DNA from: Desulfuromonadaceae bacterium
Lineage (GTDB): Bacteria > Desulfobacterota > Desulfuromonadia > Geobacterales > Pseudopelobacteraceae
Reading direction: 5' to 3'
NCBI GenBank assembly: GCA_028686055.1
Contig: JAQUCU010000002.1
Coordinates: forward strand, 1 to 58,901
DNA: 58,901 nt
Shown piece after piece: positions 7,765 to 17,070 of the stretch. How positions within the stretch are numbered: position 1 is the first letter of the stretch; each line of letters starts with the position of its first letter. A program made the translations under genes and the position numbers. The notes beneath the pieces are model-generated. The model searched no databases and had not been told where the DNA came from. It saw nothing but the letters and a program-made list of their open reading frames with translations.

Positions 7765-8655
7765 ATGGCAGATCAGATGGTTCGGGCATTATGCCTGTCA
7801 GGCGGCATAAGGATGCTTGTGTGCAATGCCAGCCTGCTGGCGCGTGAAATTTGTGTACTGCAGCAGACATCAGCAACTGCAAGCATCGCTCTTTCCCGGG
7901 GACTTGTGGGCGGTGCCCTGATGGGTGCTCTTCTCAAAACCGGGCAGCGTACCGCCCTCAAGTTCGAGGGGAATGGCCCGCTTCTTAAGATGATTATTGA
8001 GGCCGACAGTGACGGGGCGGTCCGCGGCTGTGTCGGCAATCCTGCCGCCGATCTCGATGCTGTGAATGGAAAATGGAATGTGGCCGGACTCATAGGGCGC
8101 GCGGGTTTCCTGACCGTTTCCAAGGATCTCGGGGCAGGCGGCCAGCCGTATCAGGGGGTTGTGCAGCTGGTCAGCAGTGAGATCGGAGAGGATCTGGCCT
8201 ACTATTTGTCCGACTCCGAACAGACACCTTCCGCTGTCGGACTGGGTGCTGCCATGGGCGAAGATGGGGTGATTGCGGTCTGCGGCGGTTTTCTGGTGCA
8301 GGCGTTGCCAAAGGCAGATGAAGCTGAAATTGACAAGATCATGGCACGTATAGCGGGACTGCCGCCATTATCCGAACTGCTTGAAGCTGGCGGGGCGGAA
8401 GTGATCATACGGGAGATTTTTGGCGACATCCCGTACACAATCCTTGAATCTCACGACATCTTTTTTCGCTGCGGATGTGGGCTGGAAAAGGTTGAGCGGG
8501 CGCTCCTTACACTGGGGAGTGACGAGTTGCTGGATATGCGCTCAAAGGACAGCGGTGCCGAGGTAACCTGCGAATTTTGCCGCAAATCGTATCATCTGAA
8601 TGCAACGGAACTGGACAGATTGATCGTGCAGGCTTCAGAAAAGTCCGGTCGTTAG
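7765..8655 (+). CDS. hslO: Hsp33 redox-regulated chaperone
   Basis: Cytoplasmic holdase chaperone activated by oxidative unfolding. The 296-residue length is normal. The N-terminal domain includes RTALKFEGNGPLLKMIIEAD and GAVRGCVGNP. The C-terminal zinc switch has the CxC...CxxC arrangement, FRCGCGLEKV near residue 237 and CEFC near 271, so all four zinc-binding cysteines are present. The gene begins a two-gene run with truA, whose GTG start follows the hslO stop by one base. Confidence 0.95.
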   Translation: MADQMVRALCLSGGIRMLVCNASLLAREICVLQQTSATASIALSRGLVGGALMGALLKTGQRTALKFEGNGPLLKMIIEADSDGAVRGCVGNPAADLDAVNGKWNVAGLIGRAGFLTVSKDLGAGGQPYQGVVQLVSSEIGEDLAYYLSDSEQTPSAVGLGAAMGEDGVIAVCGGFLVQALPKADEAEIDKIMARIAGLPPLSELLEAGGAEVIIREIFGDIPYTILESHDIFFRCGCGLEKVERALLTLGSDELLDMRSKDSGAEVTCEFCRKSYHLNATELDRLIVQASEKSGR

Positions 8656-8656
8656 T

Positions 8657-9424
8657 GTGACAACGATATTATTGACAATTTCCTACGACGGCACGAACTA
8701 TTCAGGTTGGCAGGTGCAGCCAAACGGCCTGGCGGTGCAGCAGGTAGTTGAGGATGCGTATGAACAATTGCTGGGGGAACGCGTGCAGGTTCGTTCCTCC
8801 GGCCGGACCGATGCCGGTGTGCATGCCCGTGCCATGGCGGCCTCCTTCAGTACGGCCCGGAACCTTCCGTTGCGGGCTTTTGTGGAGGGGGCGAACCGCT
8901 TTCTTCCCGCTGATGTAGCCATCCAGAGTGCCCGCATCGTTCCGGAAGGGTTCAAGCCGATAACCATGGCTCATGCAAAACATTATCGTTATACCATTAT
9001 CAATTCATCTGTCCGCTCGCCACTAGACAGGCTGTACAGCTGGCAGGTCCGGGAGCCTCTGGATCTTGCCGCAATGGAGGATGGCGCCTCACGTTTTGTC
9101 GGCATTCATGATTTTGCCGCGTTCCGCGCCTCTAACTGTGTCGCCAAAACAACGGTCAGGCGGATAGATTCTGTCCGGGTAGCCCGACAGTGCACCCGCA
9201 TTACGGTTGATGTTATCGGTGGGGGATTTCTCAAAAATATGGTGCGCGTCATGGTCGGAACACTTGTCGACATCGGCAAGGGGCGCTTCACGCCATCTGA
9301 TATAGAGCGGCTTTTGCTGGGCGGGGATAGAAAAGAGGCCGGCAGCACAGCCCCGGCCTGTGGATTGTGTCTGATACAGGTGGTTTACCCCGAGGAATTC
9401 ACTTCTCTGCCAGAAGGCGCCTGA
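8657..9424 (+). CDS. truA: tRNA pseudouridine(38-40) synthase TruA
   Basis: Converts uridines 38-40 of the tRNA anticodon stem-loop to pseudouridine. The protein has 255 residues and a GTG start one base after the hslO stop. The catalytic Asp is D52 in SSGRTDAGVHA, and the family motif FLKNMVRVMVGTLVDIGKG lies near the C-terminus. The first strand LTISYDGTNYSGWQVQPN is classical TruA. The last 26 bp overlap the 3' end of the minus-strand TlpA-like gene. Confidence 0.96.
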   Translation: MTTILLTISYDGTNYSGWQVQPNGLAVQQVVEDAYEQLLGERVQVRSSGRTDAGVHARAMAASFSTARNLPLRAFVEGANRFLPADVAIQSARIVPEGFKPITMAHAKHYRYTIINSSVRSPLDRLYSWQVREPLDLAAMEDGASRFVGIHDFAAFRASNCVAKTTVRRIDSVRVARQCTRITVDVIGGGFLKNMVRVMVGTLVDIGKGRFTPSDIERLLLGGDRKEAGSTAPACGLCLIQVVYPEEFTSLPEGA

Positions 9425-9917
9425 TAGTCTGCTCCATAGAGCGGCCCATTTCGTCGGTAAATCCTCGGTACACCTCGACAATTTTCCCTTTTTTGTCCAT
9501 AAGGTACATGACCGGAACCGATCTGATGCCAAAATCAGCTACGCTTGAATCTCCTGCCAATGCCAGCGGATAGTTGATCCGGAACTCATCGGCAAATGAC
9601 TTGACAGCCTCTTTCCCGTCCTCGTCAACGCTCATTCCGAGTATCTGAAGACCTTGCTTGCCATACTTGCGTTTTAACTCTACCAGATGGGGGATCGACT
9701 GGCGACACGGCGGGCACCAGGTGGCAAAAAAATCAAGTATCAGTACGTATCCGCGATAGTTTTTCTGAGATATTGCCTGACCTGAGGTTGAGGTTACCCT
9801 GAAGTCCGGTACGGACTGCCCTTGTCGGGGAGCCGCATCAACCGGACCGGGTGCGGACAGGAATGATGCGGCAATTATTACCAGCAGGGTTTTCAGTAAA
9901 GCTGACATGGTTTTCAC
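9399..9917 (-). CDS. TlpA/ResA-type exported thioredoxin-fold protein
   Basis: A 172-residue periplasmic or membrane-tethered disulfide oxidoreductase of the AhpC/TSA-TlpA group. The N-terminal hydrophobic segment (LLKTLLVIIAASFLSAPG) acts as a signal or anchor. The active site WCPPC lies in LDFFATWCPPCRQSIPHL, with the cis-Pro in RSVPVMYLMD. Such proteins reduce apocytochrome c or other periplasmic thiols, which would fit the cytochrome-assembly-like gene nearby. The listed start is GTG; ATG at 9908 is an alternative nine bases in. It lies 5 bp after trxA in the same operon. Confidence 0.88.
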   Translation of the reverse strand: MKTMSALLKTLLVIIAASFLSAPGPVDAAPRQGQSVPDFRVTSTSGQAISQKNYRGYVLILDFFATWCPPCRQSIPHLVELKRKYGKQGLQILGMSVDEDGKEAVKSFADEFRINYPLALAGDSSVADFGIRSVPVMYLMDKKGKIVEVYRGFTDEMGRSMEQTIRRLLAEK

Positions 9918-9922
9918 TTAAT

Positions 9923-10252
9923 CTAAAGCGCTTTGGCGATCAAAGCGTCAAGCTGCGATTTAGGCACCGCTCCGACAACCTGATCGAGCACTGCGCCGTT
10001 CTTGAACAGAATTATGGTCGGGATGCCGCGCACGCCGTATTTGCCCGGAGTGCCCTGGTTCTCATCGACATTAACCTTGCCGACTTTTACTTTTCCGGAA
10101 TATTCAGCCGCAATGGTATCAATAAGAGGAGCAATCGCCTTACAAGGTGCACACCATGTTGCCCAAAAATCAACAAGAACCGGGATGTCGGATTTCAATA
10201 CCTCACTGTCAAAATTTGCATCGGTGAATGCGAGCACGTTTTCACTGGCCAT
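9923..10252 (-). CDS. trxA: Thioredoxin
   Basis: Cytosolic thioredoxin of 109 residues. I use the start at 10252 (MASENV) because GGAGAA lies at proper distance in front of it; a longer frame adds eight residues. The active site reads WCAPC in [17 protein letters not shown], a variant of the usual WCGPC, and the cis-Pro motif is [16 protein letters not shown] is common among Desulfuromonadales thioredoxins as far as I recall. It is followed immediately by the TlpA-like gene. Confidence 0.94.
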   Translation of the reverse strand: MASENVLAFTDANFDSEVLKSDIPVLVDFWATWCAPCKAIAPLIDTIAAEYSGKVKVGKVNVDENQGTPGKYGVRGIPTIILFKNGAVLDQVVGAVPKSQLDALIAKAL

Positions 10253-10343
10253 CTGTTGTTCTCCTTTTGAGTGCATAGATAAGTACCGGAGATGATATAC
10301 GAGACAGTGAAAAAATCAAGAGCAAACTCGGCGGCTGCATAAG

Positions 10344-10372
10344 TTGAAAAGACGGCAGAAGGAGTATATTAT
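10344..10372 (+). promoter_or_regulatory. Sigma-70-type promoter for the tetrapyrrole gene run
   Basis: TTGAAA (10344-10349), a 17-bp spacer and TATTAT (10367-10372). Transcription would start near 10379, 16 bases before the ATG at 10395, which argues against any earlier start codon for the precorrin-2 dehydrogenase gene. Confidence 0.6.
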
Positions 10373-10394
10373 ACCTGCCGATGGAGGAACAGGC

Positions 10395-10991
10395 ATGCCC
10401 ACGCTGGCACTGAACATAAGGATGCACGGCAAGCTGGCGGTGGTAATCGGTGGCGGAACAGTCGCACTGCGCAAGCTCCGTACCCTGCTGAGGGCCGGTG
10501 CTTCAGTCACGGTGGTGGCAGTGAATATCTCCCCTGAAATTGCTGCACTGAAAGATGCAGGTGCTTTTGCCGTCAGGATTGGCCGCTACGAGTCGACAGA
10601 TCTGGATAATGTGTTTTTTGCTATCGCTGCCACAGACGATGCCACCGTAAACGAGCAGATTTCAGCTGATGCCCGCGAGCGGGGGATACTTGCCGTTGTT
10701 GCCGATAATCCTGCCGCAGGTGACTGCATTTTCCCGGCAATGCTGCAGCGTGGCGATCTTGAAATAGCGGTTTCGACAGGTGGCCGCTGCCCGACGTTTG
10801 CCGCTGATGTCCGCGATTGTATTGCAGAGCATATCGGTGATGAATATGGTGCCATCCTTGCTCAGTTGGCTGGAGAACGAGAAAAGCTGTTGACGAACTG
10901 CAGTTCCGGTACATACAATAGAAACGTTTTACGCTCGCTTGCCAGGCGGTTACTCGCCGAGCCTACTGAACGCAAGGAATCATTGCCATGA
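10395..10991 (+). CDS. Precorrin-2 dehydrogenase / sirohydrochlorin ferrochelatase (SirC/Met8/CysG-N type)
   Basis: NAD-dependent oxidation of precorrin-2 to sirohydrochlorin on the way to siroheme. The protein has 198 residues from the ATG at 10395, which follows GGAGG. The Rossmann motif VVIGGGTVALRKLRTLL is close to the N-terminus, and FFAIAATDDATVNEQI and NPAAGDCIFPA are family hallmarks of the Met8/CysG N-domain. It supplies the step after the CobA methyltransferase encoded 4 kb downstream in the same direction. Its stop overlaps the next start in an ATGA. Ferrochelatase activity varies in this family and cannot be judged here. Confidence 0.9.
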   Translation: MPTLALNIRMHGKLAVVIGGGTVALRKLRTLLRAGASVTVVAVNISPEIAALKDAGAFAVRIGRYESTDLDNVFFAIAATDDATVNEQISADARERGILAVVADNPAAGDCIFPAMLQRGDLEIAVSTGGRCPTFAADVRDCIAEHIGDEYGAILAQLAGEREKLLTNCSSGTYNRNVLRSLARRLLAEPTERKESLP

Positions 10992-11788
10992 CACACCTTT
11001 TTTACTTTCTGACTGTGGCTTTATATGGCTGTGCTACCGCTGCATATCTTGCCTGTCTGCTGCGCACGTCACCATTTATGACACGCTGGGCCGGCCGCTT
11101 GCTGGTCGCCGGCTTCACAGCCCATCTGCTCTCGACAATCCACCTTGCCAGCAAACTGAAGTATCTGCCGCTCACCAACATGCCGGAGTCGCTGTCATTT
11201 TTCAGCCTTGCCATAGTAGGCGGTTTTATCTTTTTCGAGCGCAGGTACAAGGTGACTACGCTTGGCTCTTTTGTAGTCCCTGTTGCACTGATGATGCTGA
11301 CCGCGTCAAGCTCTCTGTATGCCGAGACCCGCCAACTGCCGCCCATTCTGCAGAGCAACTGGTTCTGGTTTCATGCGCTGCTGGCTTTTGCCAGTTATGC
11401 CTGTTTCGCGATCGGCGCAGGTGTCGCCGTTATGTACCTGATCCAGAACTATTTTCTCAAAACCAAGAATTTCGGTGCGCTCTTCCAGAGGCTTCCTTCA
11501 CTGGACACAATGGACGAGATCAGTTACCGCTGTCTGGCCGTTGGTTTTCCACTATTAACGGTTGCAATCATAGCCGGATCCATCTGGTCCGAACAGGCTA
11601 TCGGGAGCTACTGGGTGTGGGACCATAAACAGACCTGGTCGCTGATCATCTGGCTTATCTATGCCGCGCTCCTGCATGGCCGCCTTACCATCGGCTGGCG
11701 CGGAAAGCGTGCCGCGCTCCTTTCGATCCTCGGTTTCATCGTTGTGTTATTTACGTTCTTTGCGATGAAGCACAGCATCACCTGGTAG
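10988..11788 (+). CDS. CcsA/HemX-type cytochrome c assembly membrane protein
   Basis: A 266-residue polytopic protein with about eight membrane helices. The heme-handling WxWD-type segment is present as SYWVWDHKQTWSLIIWLIYA, followed by a conserved His (LLHGRL), and a further conserved His is in the earlier helix WFWFHALLAFASYA. CcsA/ResC proteins move heme for cytochrome c ligation. The shorter HemX variant next to hemA is thought to influence glutamyl-tRNA reductase levels. Length and position directly before hemA favour the HemX-like reading. It overlaps the upstream gene by 4 bp. Confidence 0.85.
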   Translation: MTHLFYFLTVALYGCATAAYLACLLRTSPFMTRWAGRLLVAGFTAHLLSTIHLASKLKYLPLTNMPESLSFFSLAIVGGFIFFERRYKVTTLGSFVVPVALMMLTASSSLYAETRQLPPILQSNWFWFHALLAFASYACFAIGAGVAVMYLIQNYFLKTKNFGALFQRLPSLDTMDEISYRCLAVGFPLLTVAIIAGSIWSEQAIGSYWVWDHKQTWSLIIWLIYAALLHGRLTIGWRGKRAALLSILGFIVVLFTFFAMKHSITW

Positions 11789-11846
11789 AGGCGTTATTCT
11801 GTCATGTTCTACGATCAATATTTGAAACTATGAAACGGAATCATTG

Positions 11847-13148
11847 ATGAATATCATCGTTGTCGGTCTCTCACACAAAACTGCTGCAGTTGAAATTCGT
11901 GAAAAGGTGGCTTTTTCTCCAAACCAGATTGAAAAGCCGCTGGGTGAATTGATCGGGCTTGAGGGGATTATTGAAGGGGTGATTGTTTCTACCTGCAACC
12001 GGGTCGAAATTTATGCCACAACCCGTGATATTGCCGGCGGTATCGCCCGCATAAAGCGGTTTATGGCCGATTATCATCATCTGCCATGTGAAGTGCTTGA
12101 GCCGCACCTGTACAGCTACCATGCCGAGGCCGCCATCCGCCATGTATTCCGGGTTGCTTCCAGCCTGGATTCGATGATTGTCGGTGAACCGCAGATCCTG
12201 GGGCAGATCAAAACCTCCTACGGCTATGCCGCCGAATTCAAATCTTCAGGAATTATCCTCAACCGCTTTCTTCACAAGGCTTTTTCGGTTGCGAAGCGGG
12301 TGCGCACCGAGACAAAAATAGCTTCCTCCGCCGTTTCGGTGGCGTTTGCCGCCGTGGAACTGGCTAAAAAAATCCTTGGCGATCTTTCAGATAAGACCGT
12401 CATGCTGGTTGGTGCCGGAGAAATGTGCGAACTGGCCGCCAAACACTTCCTCAACAGCGGCGCCAAAGGGGTCATGGTTACCAACCGTACCTATGAGCGC
12501 GCAGAGAAACTGGCTGAAGAATTCGGCGGTGAGCCGGTGCGATTCGAGACTCTCTTCGAGCACCTTCATCGTGCCGATATTGTTCTTTCCTCAACCGGAG
12601 CACCACACTGCATTATCGGCCCCAAAGACGTCAAAGAGGTTCTCAAGCGCCGCAGGTTCAAGCCGATGTTCTTCATCGACATTGCCGTGCCCCGGGATAT
12701 AGATCCCAAGGTTAACGAGGTCGAAAACGCCTACCTGTTCACCGTTGACAATCTGCAGGAGATAATCCAGGCCAATCTTGCCCAGCGCAGTCTGGAGGCT
12801 GAAAAGGCAGAGCAGATAATAGATCAGGAGATCGGCCAGTTCCATAAATGGCTTTCGACGCTGGAGGTGACGCCTACCATTGTTGCGCTGCGAAGCCGGT
12901 TCGATGAAATTCGTAGAGCTGAATTGGATAAGACAATAAGCGGATGGAAAGAGATGCCGCCCGATGCCGAAAAAAGGCTGGAAGTTCTTACGGTTGCCAT
13001 GATGAACAAATTGCTCCATGCTCCTACATCGGCACTGAAACAGGCCGGTCAGGGAGGGCGGGTTGATCTGTACGTCGATGCACTGCGGCAGCTGTTTGAA
13101 CTGGAAGCGCTGCAGCATGATGATGAAGAGCTGGAGTTGGAAGAATAG
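11847..13148 (+). CDS. hemA: Glutamyl-tRNA reductase
   Basis: First committed enzyme of C5-pathway tetrapyrrole synthesis: reduces glutamyl-tRNA to glutamate-1-semialdehyde with NADPH. It has 433 residues from ATG 11847; a TTG one codon earlier is also possible. The catalytic Cys is C50 in [12 protein letters not shown]. Other motifs are [13 protein letters not shown], the NADPH-binding [16 protein letters not shown] and [12 protein letters not shown]. The C-terminal dimerisation helix ends in an acidic tail. It is the third gene of the tetrapyrrole run, and its stop overlaps the sfsA start by one base. Confidence 0.97.
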   Translation: MNIIVVGLSHKTAAVEIREKVAFSPNQIEKPLGELIGLEGIIEGVIVSTCNRVEIYATTRDIAGGIARIKRFMADYHHLPCEVLEPHLYSYHAEAAIRHVFRVASSLDSMIVGEPQILGQIKTSYGYAAEFKSSGIILNRFLHKAFSVAKRVRTETKIASSAVSVAFAAVELAKKILGDLSDKTVMLVGAGEMCELAAKHFLNSGAKGVMVTNRTYERAEKLAEEFGGEPVRFETLFEHLHRADIVLSSTGAPHCIIGPKDVKEVLKRRRFKPMFFIDIAVPRDIDPKVNEVENAYLFTVDNLQEIIQANLAQRSLEAEKAEQIIDQEIGQFHKWLSTLEVTPTIVALRSRFDEIRRAELDKTISGWKEMPPDAEKRLEVLTVAMMNKLLHAPTSALKQAGQGGRVDLYVDALRQLFELEALQHDDEELELEE

Positions 13149-13840
13149 TGCGTCAGCCGCAACTGGTTGCCGGTACCCTGATAAAACGCTATAAGCGTTT
13201 TCTGGCGGATGTACTGTTGGAGGACGGAGGTGTCGTCACTGTACACTGTCCGAACTCAGGCAGCATGAGGGGGTGTGCGACCCCAGGGAGTCCGGTGTTT
13301 CTCTCCCGGAGTCCTAACCAGGGAAGGAAGTACCCTCTGGGCTGGGAGCTGGTGCATGCTGACGGCTTCTGGATCGGCATCAATACCGGGTTGCCAAACC
13401 GGCTTACCCGTGAGGCGATCGAGGATGGTACGGTGGTGGAGCTACAGGGGTATGCAACGATCCGCTCCGAGGTCCCATACGGCGAACACAGCCGCATTGA
13501 CCTGCTGCTGGAAGGTCCGGGAAGCCGCTGCTTTGTTGAGGTAAAAAACGTCACTCTGGTGGAGTCCGGCCGCGCCCTGTTCCCGGATGCGGTTACGACT
13601 CGGGGCCAAAAACATCTGCAGGAGTTAATGCGGGTTGTGCGTGAAGGTGATCGCGGCGTGATCTTTTTCACCGTTCAGCGTGGCGACGGAGACTCGGTCT
13701 CCCCGGCCGACATGATCGACCCGGAGTATGGGCGTCTTCTGCGCCTTGCGCTGGAAAACGGAGTGGAGGCACTGGCCTACAGGGCGCTCGTAACGCCCGA
13801 GGAGATCAGACTTACTGAACGTCTGCCGGTGATTGTTTGA
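13148..13840 (+). CDS. sfsA: SfsA family DNA/RNA nuclease-like protein
   Basis: A 230-residue SfsA homologue (sugar fermentation stimulation protein A) that starts with GTG overlapping the hemA stop. An OB-like N-terminal part contains VTVHCPNSGSMRGCATPGS. It is followed by a PD-(D/E)xK-like core with SRIDLLLEG and CFVEVKNVTLV, supplying the D and ExK residues. The C-terminal TTRGQKHLQEL motif is standard. It binds DNA in E. coli, but its biological role remains unclear. Its location inside the heme genes is probably a matter of operon packing rather than pathway function. Confidence 0.94.
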   Translation: MRQPQLVAGTLIKRYKRFLADVLLEDGGVVTVHCPNSGSMRGCATPGSPVFLSRSPNQGRKYPLGWELVHADGFWIGINTGLPNRLTREAIEDGTVVELQGYATIRSEVPYGEHSRIDLLLEGPGSRCFVEVKNVTLVESGRALFPDAVTTRGQKHLQELMRVVREGDRGVIFFTVQRGDGDSVSPADMIDPEYGRLLRLALENGVEALAYRALVTPEEIRLTERLPVIV

Positions 13841-13881
13841 GTATGTCAAGGTTAGAACAAAATAAAAAAACGGAGAACATT

Positions 13882-14820
13882 ATGCCACCCAAGCAATTGC
13901 GTATCGGAACCCGCGCCAGCCAGCTGGCTCTCTGGCAGGCCAACTGGGTCAAGTCTGAACTTGAGAAACGTTATCCGGACATGGAAGTTACGCTGACAAA
14001 GATAAAGACGATCGGTGACAAGATCCTGGATGTCCCCCTGGCACAGGTCGGTGGTAAAGGACTGTTTGTGAAGGAGATCGAAGAGGCGATGTTGCGCGGC
14101 GAAATCGACATAGCCGTGCACAGCATGAAGGACGTCCCTACCGAGTTTCCGGAAGGGTTGGGACTGCATTGCATCACCGAGCGTGAAGACCCGCGGGATG
14201 CCGTGATCTCACGCAAGGTGAAATTTGCCGATCTGCCGCAGGGAGCCCGCATCGGCACCAGTGCTCTGCGCCGCCAGGCCCAGCTTCTGAAAGTGCGTCC
14301 TGATCTGCAGATGGTCATTATTCGCGGCAATGTGGAGACCCGCATCAGAAAGCTTACCGAAGACAATCTGGACGCGGTCATTCTGGCTGCCGCCGGTCTG
14401 AAACGCCTCGGTTTTACCGACAGCGTCGGAGAATATCTGGACACCGAGCTCTCGATTCCGGCTATCGGTCAGGGCGCTCTGGGGATCGAATGCCGCCTTG
14501 CCGATCCTGTCATAACCGAGACGATCGCATTCTTTAACCATGCCGATACCAGCTATGCGGTCCGGGCTGAGCGCGCCCTGCTTAAGCGTTGCGAGGGTGG
14601 CTGTCAGGTGCCGATAGCGGCTCACGGCACGGTCAAAGACGGCCAGTTGCGTCTGGTCGGTTTCATCGCTGCTGTCGACGGTAAGCGCTCTGTTCGCGGT
14701 GAAATCTCCGGGCCGGTGTCTGAATGTCAGCAACTGGGTATTCGCCTTGCCGATCAGCTGTTGGCCGAAGGGGGAAAGGCGATTTTGGAAGAGGTGTATC
14801 AGAGGGCAATAGGTGAATAA
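13882..14820 (+). CDS. hemC: Hydroxymethylbilane synthase (porphobilinogen deaminase)
   Basis: Polymerises four porphobilinogens into hydroxymethylbilane. The 312-residue reading from ATG 13882, preceded by GGAGAA, is standard length; a TTG-initiated frame adds 15 unconserved residues. Family motifs are LRIGTRASQLALWQAN, HSMKDVPTEFP, IRGNVETRIRKL and IPAIGQGALGIE. The dipyrromethane cofactor attaches at C241 in CEGGCQVPIA. The last 8 bp overlap the start of the cobA-hemD fusion, consistent with translational coupling of consecutive enzymes. Confidence 0.97.
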   Translation: MPPKQLRIGTRASQLALWQANWVKSELEKRYPDMEVTLTKIKTIGDKILDVPLAQVGGKGLFVKEIEEAMLRGEIDIAVHSMKDVPTEFPEGLGLHCITEREDPRDAVISRKVKFADLPQGARIGTSALRRQAQLLKVRPDLQMVIIRGNVETRIRKLTEDNLDAVILAAAGLKRLGFTDSVGEYLDTELSIPAIGQGALGIECRLADPVITETIAFFNHADTSYAVRAERALLKRCEGGCQVPIAAHGTVKDGQLRLVGFIAAVDGKRSVRGEISGPVSECQQLGIRLADQLLAEGGKAILEEVYQRAIGE

Positions 14821-16327
14821 TGGAATTGTTTATCTGGTTGGTGCCGGCCCCGGCGACCCGACCCTGATCACGCTGCGCGGTGTCGAATGCCTGAAAAGGG
14901 CCGATGTGGTCGTGTATGACTATCTGGCGAACGAACAGCTTCTCAGTCACGCTCCCGACGCTGCAGAGCGGATTTATGCCGGGAAGATCGGGGGGCGCCA
15001 TAACCAGTGTCAGGATGAGATAAATAACCTGCTGGTTGCAAAGGCTGCGGCCGGAAAGGTCGTTGTACGTCTGAAGGGGGGAGATCCTTTTGTCTTCGGA
15101 CGCGGCGGGGAAGAGTGTGAGGCGCTGCGTGGGGCAGGAATCACTTTTGAGGTTGTGCCGGGTGTCACCGCTGCAGTTGGGGCTTCTGCGTACTCCGGTA
15201 TTCCACTTACCCATCGGGATATAACCGCTTCGGTTGCGTTTGTCACCGGCCACGAGGGTGAGAAGAATGAATCAAACATCGACTGGGACCGCCTTTCATT
15301 AGGAGGCGGTACCGTGGTTTTTTATATGGGTGTCAGCACTCTGCGGCGCAATATGCAGCGTTTGATTGAACATGGCAGATCCAATGCTACTCCGGTAGCT
15401 CTGGTCCGTTGGGCCACGACCGACTGTCAGCAGGTACTGGTCGGCACATTGGCTGATATTGCCGACCGTGCCGAAGAGTGCGGGTTTAAACCGCCGGCAA
15501 TTACAATCGTCGGTGAAGTGGTTGCGCTGCGGGAGAAGCTGCAATGGTTTGAAAAGCGTCCGTTGTGCGGGAAGAAGGTTGTAGTCACCAGAGCCGCTGA
15601 GCAGGCCGGCGAGTTTACAACAAAACTGGCACTCCGCGGTGCCACGGTTCTTGAATGTCCTACGATCCGTCTCGTGGACCCGGAAAGCTGGCAGTTGCTG
15701 GATCTGGCTATCCGTGAATTGCCGGATTATGACTGGCTTGTGCTGACATCAGTCAACGCGGTGCGATACTTTTTCCAGCGGCTTGATACGCTGGGACTGG
15801 ATGCCAGGGCTTTGGCGGGCTGCAGGATTTGTGCTGTCGGTCCAAAAACAGCCGCCGAAGTCCGCTCGTTTGGCATAAAACCGGAGCTGGTGCCGACCGA
15901 CTATAAGGCCGAAGGCGTTGTCGATGAATTTTCCCGTCTGGATATGCATGGAAGTCGGATACTTTTTCCCCGCGCTGACAAGGCGCGTGACGTGATCCCC
16001 CGAGAACTGAAGCGGATGGGGGCACATGTTGATAGCCCGGTGGTGTATCGTAATATCTTTCCGGAAAAGCTTCCCCCTGAGACGCTCTTTGCTCTGGAAA
16101 AACGATCGGTGGACTGCATCACCTTCACGTCGTCATCGACGGTCCAGAACCTGGCAACGATGATGGGAGAGGAAATGATGCTGGATATGCTGAAGGGGGT
16201 AGTAGTGGCGTCAATCGGCCCGATAACTTCAAAAAGTTGTCGCGACCTGGGGTTGAAGGTTGATGTAGAGCCGCAGTCCTACACTATGGATGCCCTTGTT
16301 GAAGCGCTGGAAGCTCATTTCGCCTGA
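14813..16327 (+). CDS. Uroporphyrinogen-III C-methyltransferase / uroporphyrinogen-III synthase fusion
   Basis: A 504-residue bifunctional enzyme starting with GTG. Residues 1-245 are a CobA/SUMT SAM methyltransferase: VGAGPGDPTLITLRG, VVRLKGGDPFVFGRGGEE, GVTAAVGASAYSGIPLTHRD. Residues about 255-500 are a HemD domain (VVVTRAAEQAGEF, WLVLTSVNAVRYFFQRL, ITFTSSSTVQNL). One polypeptide therefore cyclises hydroxymethylbilane to uroporphyrinogen III and methylates it to precorrin-2, which the first gene of this run (10395) oxidises. Such CobA-HemD fusions occur in several anaerobic lineages, including clostridia and Geobacter relatives. It ends 20 bp before a strong two-way terminator. Confidence 0.95.
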   Translation: MNNGIVYLVGAGPGDPTLITLRGVECLKRADVVVYDYLANEQLLSHAPDAAERIYAGKIGGRHNQCQDEINNLLVAKAAAGKVVVRLKGGDPFVFGRGGEECEALRGAGITFEVVPGVTAAVGASAYSGIPLTHRDITASVAFVTGHEGEKNESNIDWDRLSLGGGTVVFYMGVSTLRRNMQRLIEHGRSNATPVALVRWATTDCQQVLVGTLADIADRAEECGFKPPAITIVGEVVALREKLQWFEKRPLCGKKVVVTRAAEQAGEFTTKLALRGATVLECPTIRLVDPESWQLLDLAIRELPDYDWLVLTSVNAVRYFFQRLDTLGLDARALAGCRICAVGPKTAAEVRSFGIKPELVPTDYKAEGVVDEFSRLDMHGSRILFPRADKARDVIPRELKRMGAHVDSPVVYRNIFPEKLPPETLFALEKRSVDCITFTSSSTVQNLATMMGEEMMLDMLKGVVVASIGPITSKSCRDLGLKVDVEPQSYTMDALVEALEAHFA

Positions 16328-16346
16328 GTCCGTCTCCTTATTTAGG

Positions 16347-16386
16347 ATGCAGAAAAGGCCCTGACGAATCAGGGCCTTTTCTGCAT
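16347..16386. terminator. Bidirectional terminator, perfect 18-bp stem
   Basis: ATGCAGAAAAGGCCCTGA (16347-16364) is perfectly complementary to 16369-16386, with loop CGAA. It lies between the convergent cobA-hemD and ndk genes and can serve both. Confidence 0.9.
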
Positions 16387-16408
16387 ACGACGGTGTTGTT
16401 GACTAACT

Positions 16409-16822
16409 CTATACCAGTTCCAGAGCGCTGAAGAAATACGGGATTTCAAAAGCAGCGGTTTCTGGAGCGTCAGAACCGTGGGATGAATTTTCTTCGATAT
16501 TGACAGCGAAATCTTTGCGGATCGTTCCGGCTTCTGCATTGGCCGGATTAGTTGCACCCATCAGCGTACGCCAGTCGGCGATAGCATTTTCTTTTTCCAG
16601 GCAAAGGACGATCACCGGGCTGCGGGACATGAAAGCACACAGGTCATTGAAAAAAGGGCGCTCGCTGTGTACATAGTAAAAACCCTCGGCCTGTTTTCTG
16701 GTTAGCTGGATTTTTTTCATTCCGACGATGTTAAAGCCCTTCTCTTCGATACGGGCCAGAATCTTGCCGGCAAGCTTGCGCTCAACTGCGTCCGGCTTGA
16801 TGATTGCGAAAGTACGTTCCAT
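16409..16822 (-). CDS. ndk: Nucleoside diphosphate kinase
   Basis: Transfers the gamma phosphate from NTPs to NDPs through a phosphohistidine. It has 137 residues, the normal length. The active-site His is H115 in [10 protein letters not shown], and the N-terminal strand is [12 protein letters not shown]. The nucleotide-binding residues in [17 protein letters not shown] are intact. It is a single-gene unit convergent with the heme run, and a GGAGGAAA ribosome site precedes the ATG. Confidence 0.97.
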   Translation of the reverse strand: MERTFAIIKPDAVERKLAGKILARIEEKGFNIVGMKKIQLTRKQAEGFYYVHSERPFFNDLCAFMSRSPVIVLCLEKENAIADWRTLMGATNPANAEAGTIRKDFAVNIEENSSHGSDAPETAAFEIPYFFSALELV

Positions 16823-16971
16823 GATGTTTCCTCCGATAGATATCTGAAAATGTGAACGCTTTTGATATCACCGTGTGCGTCTATTTGTCAAGTATTTAGG
16901 GTTTTTCTGCGTTGTTCTGTCTTTTTGTGCTTGCATTATACAAATGGAGATGGTATGAAGACAGCTCACTT

Positions 16972-17058
16972 GCCGAAGTGGTGGAATTGGTAGACACGCA
17001 AGATTCAGGTTCTTGTGCTCGCAAGGGTGTGCTGGTTCGAGTCCAGTCTTCGGCACCA
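16972..17058 (+). tRNA. tRNA-Leu (CAG)
   Basis: An 87-base tRNA with 7-bp acceptor GCCGAAG/CTTCGGC. The anticodon stem CAAGA/TCTTG encloses loop TTCAGGT with anticodon CAG. It has a long class II variable arm, T-loop GGTTCGAGTCC and an encoded CCA end. A TATACA box at 16937-16942 may be its -10 element. Confidence 0.95.
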
Positions 17059-17070
17059 CTTAACATTGAA

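Noticed and set aside
10939..11628. A 229-codon plus-strand ORF overlapping the CcsA/HemX-like gene
   Set aside because: It is a shadow of the real frame at 10988, Cys/Pro/Arg-rich without homology, and would conflict with the ATGA-coupled gene.
16972..17058. tRNA-Leu as an integration site of a genomic island containing the che genes
   Set aside because: No integrase gene and no second copy of the tRNA 3' end was noticed nearby; base composition looks continuous.
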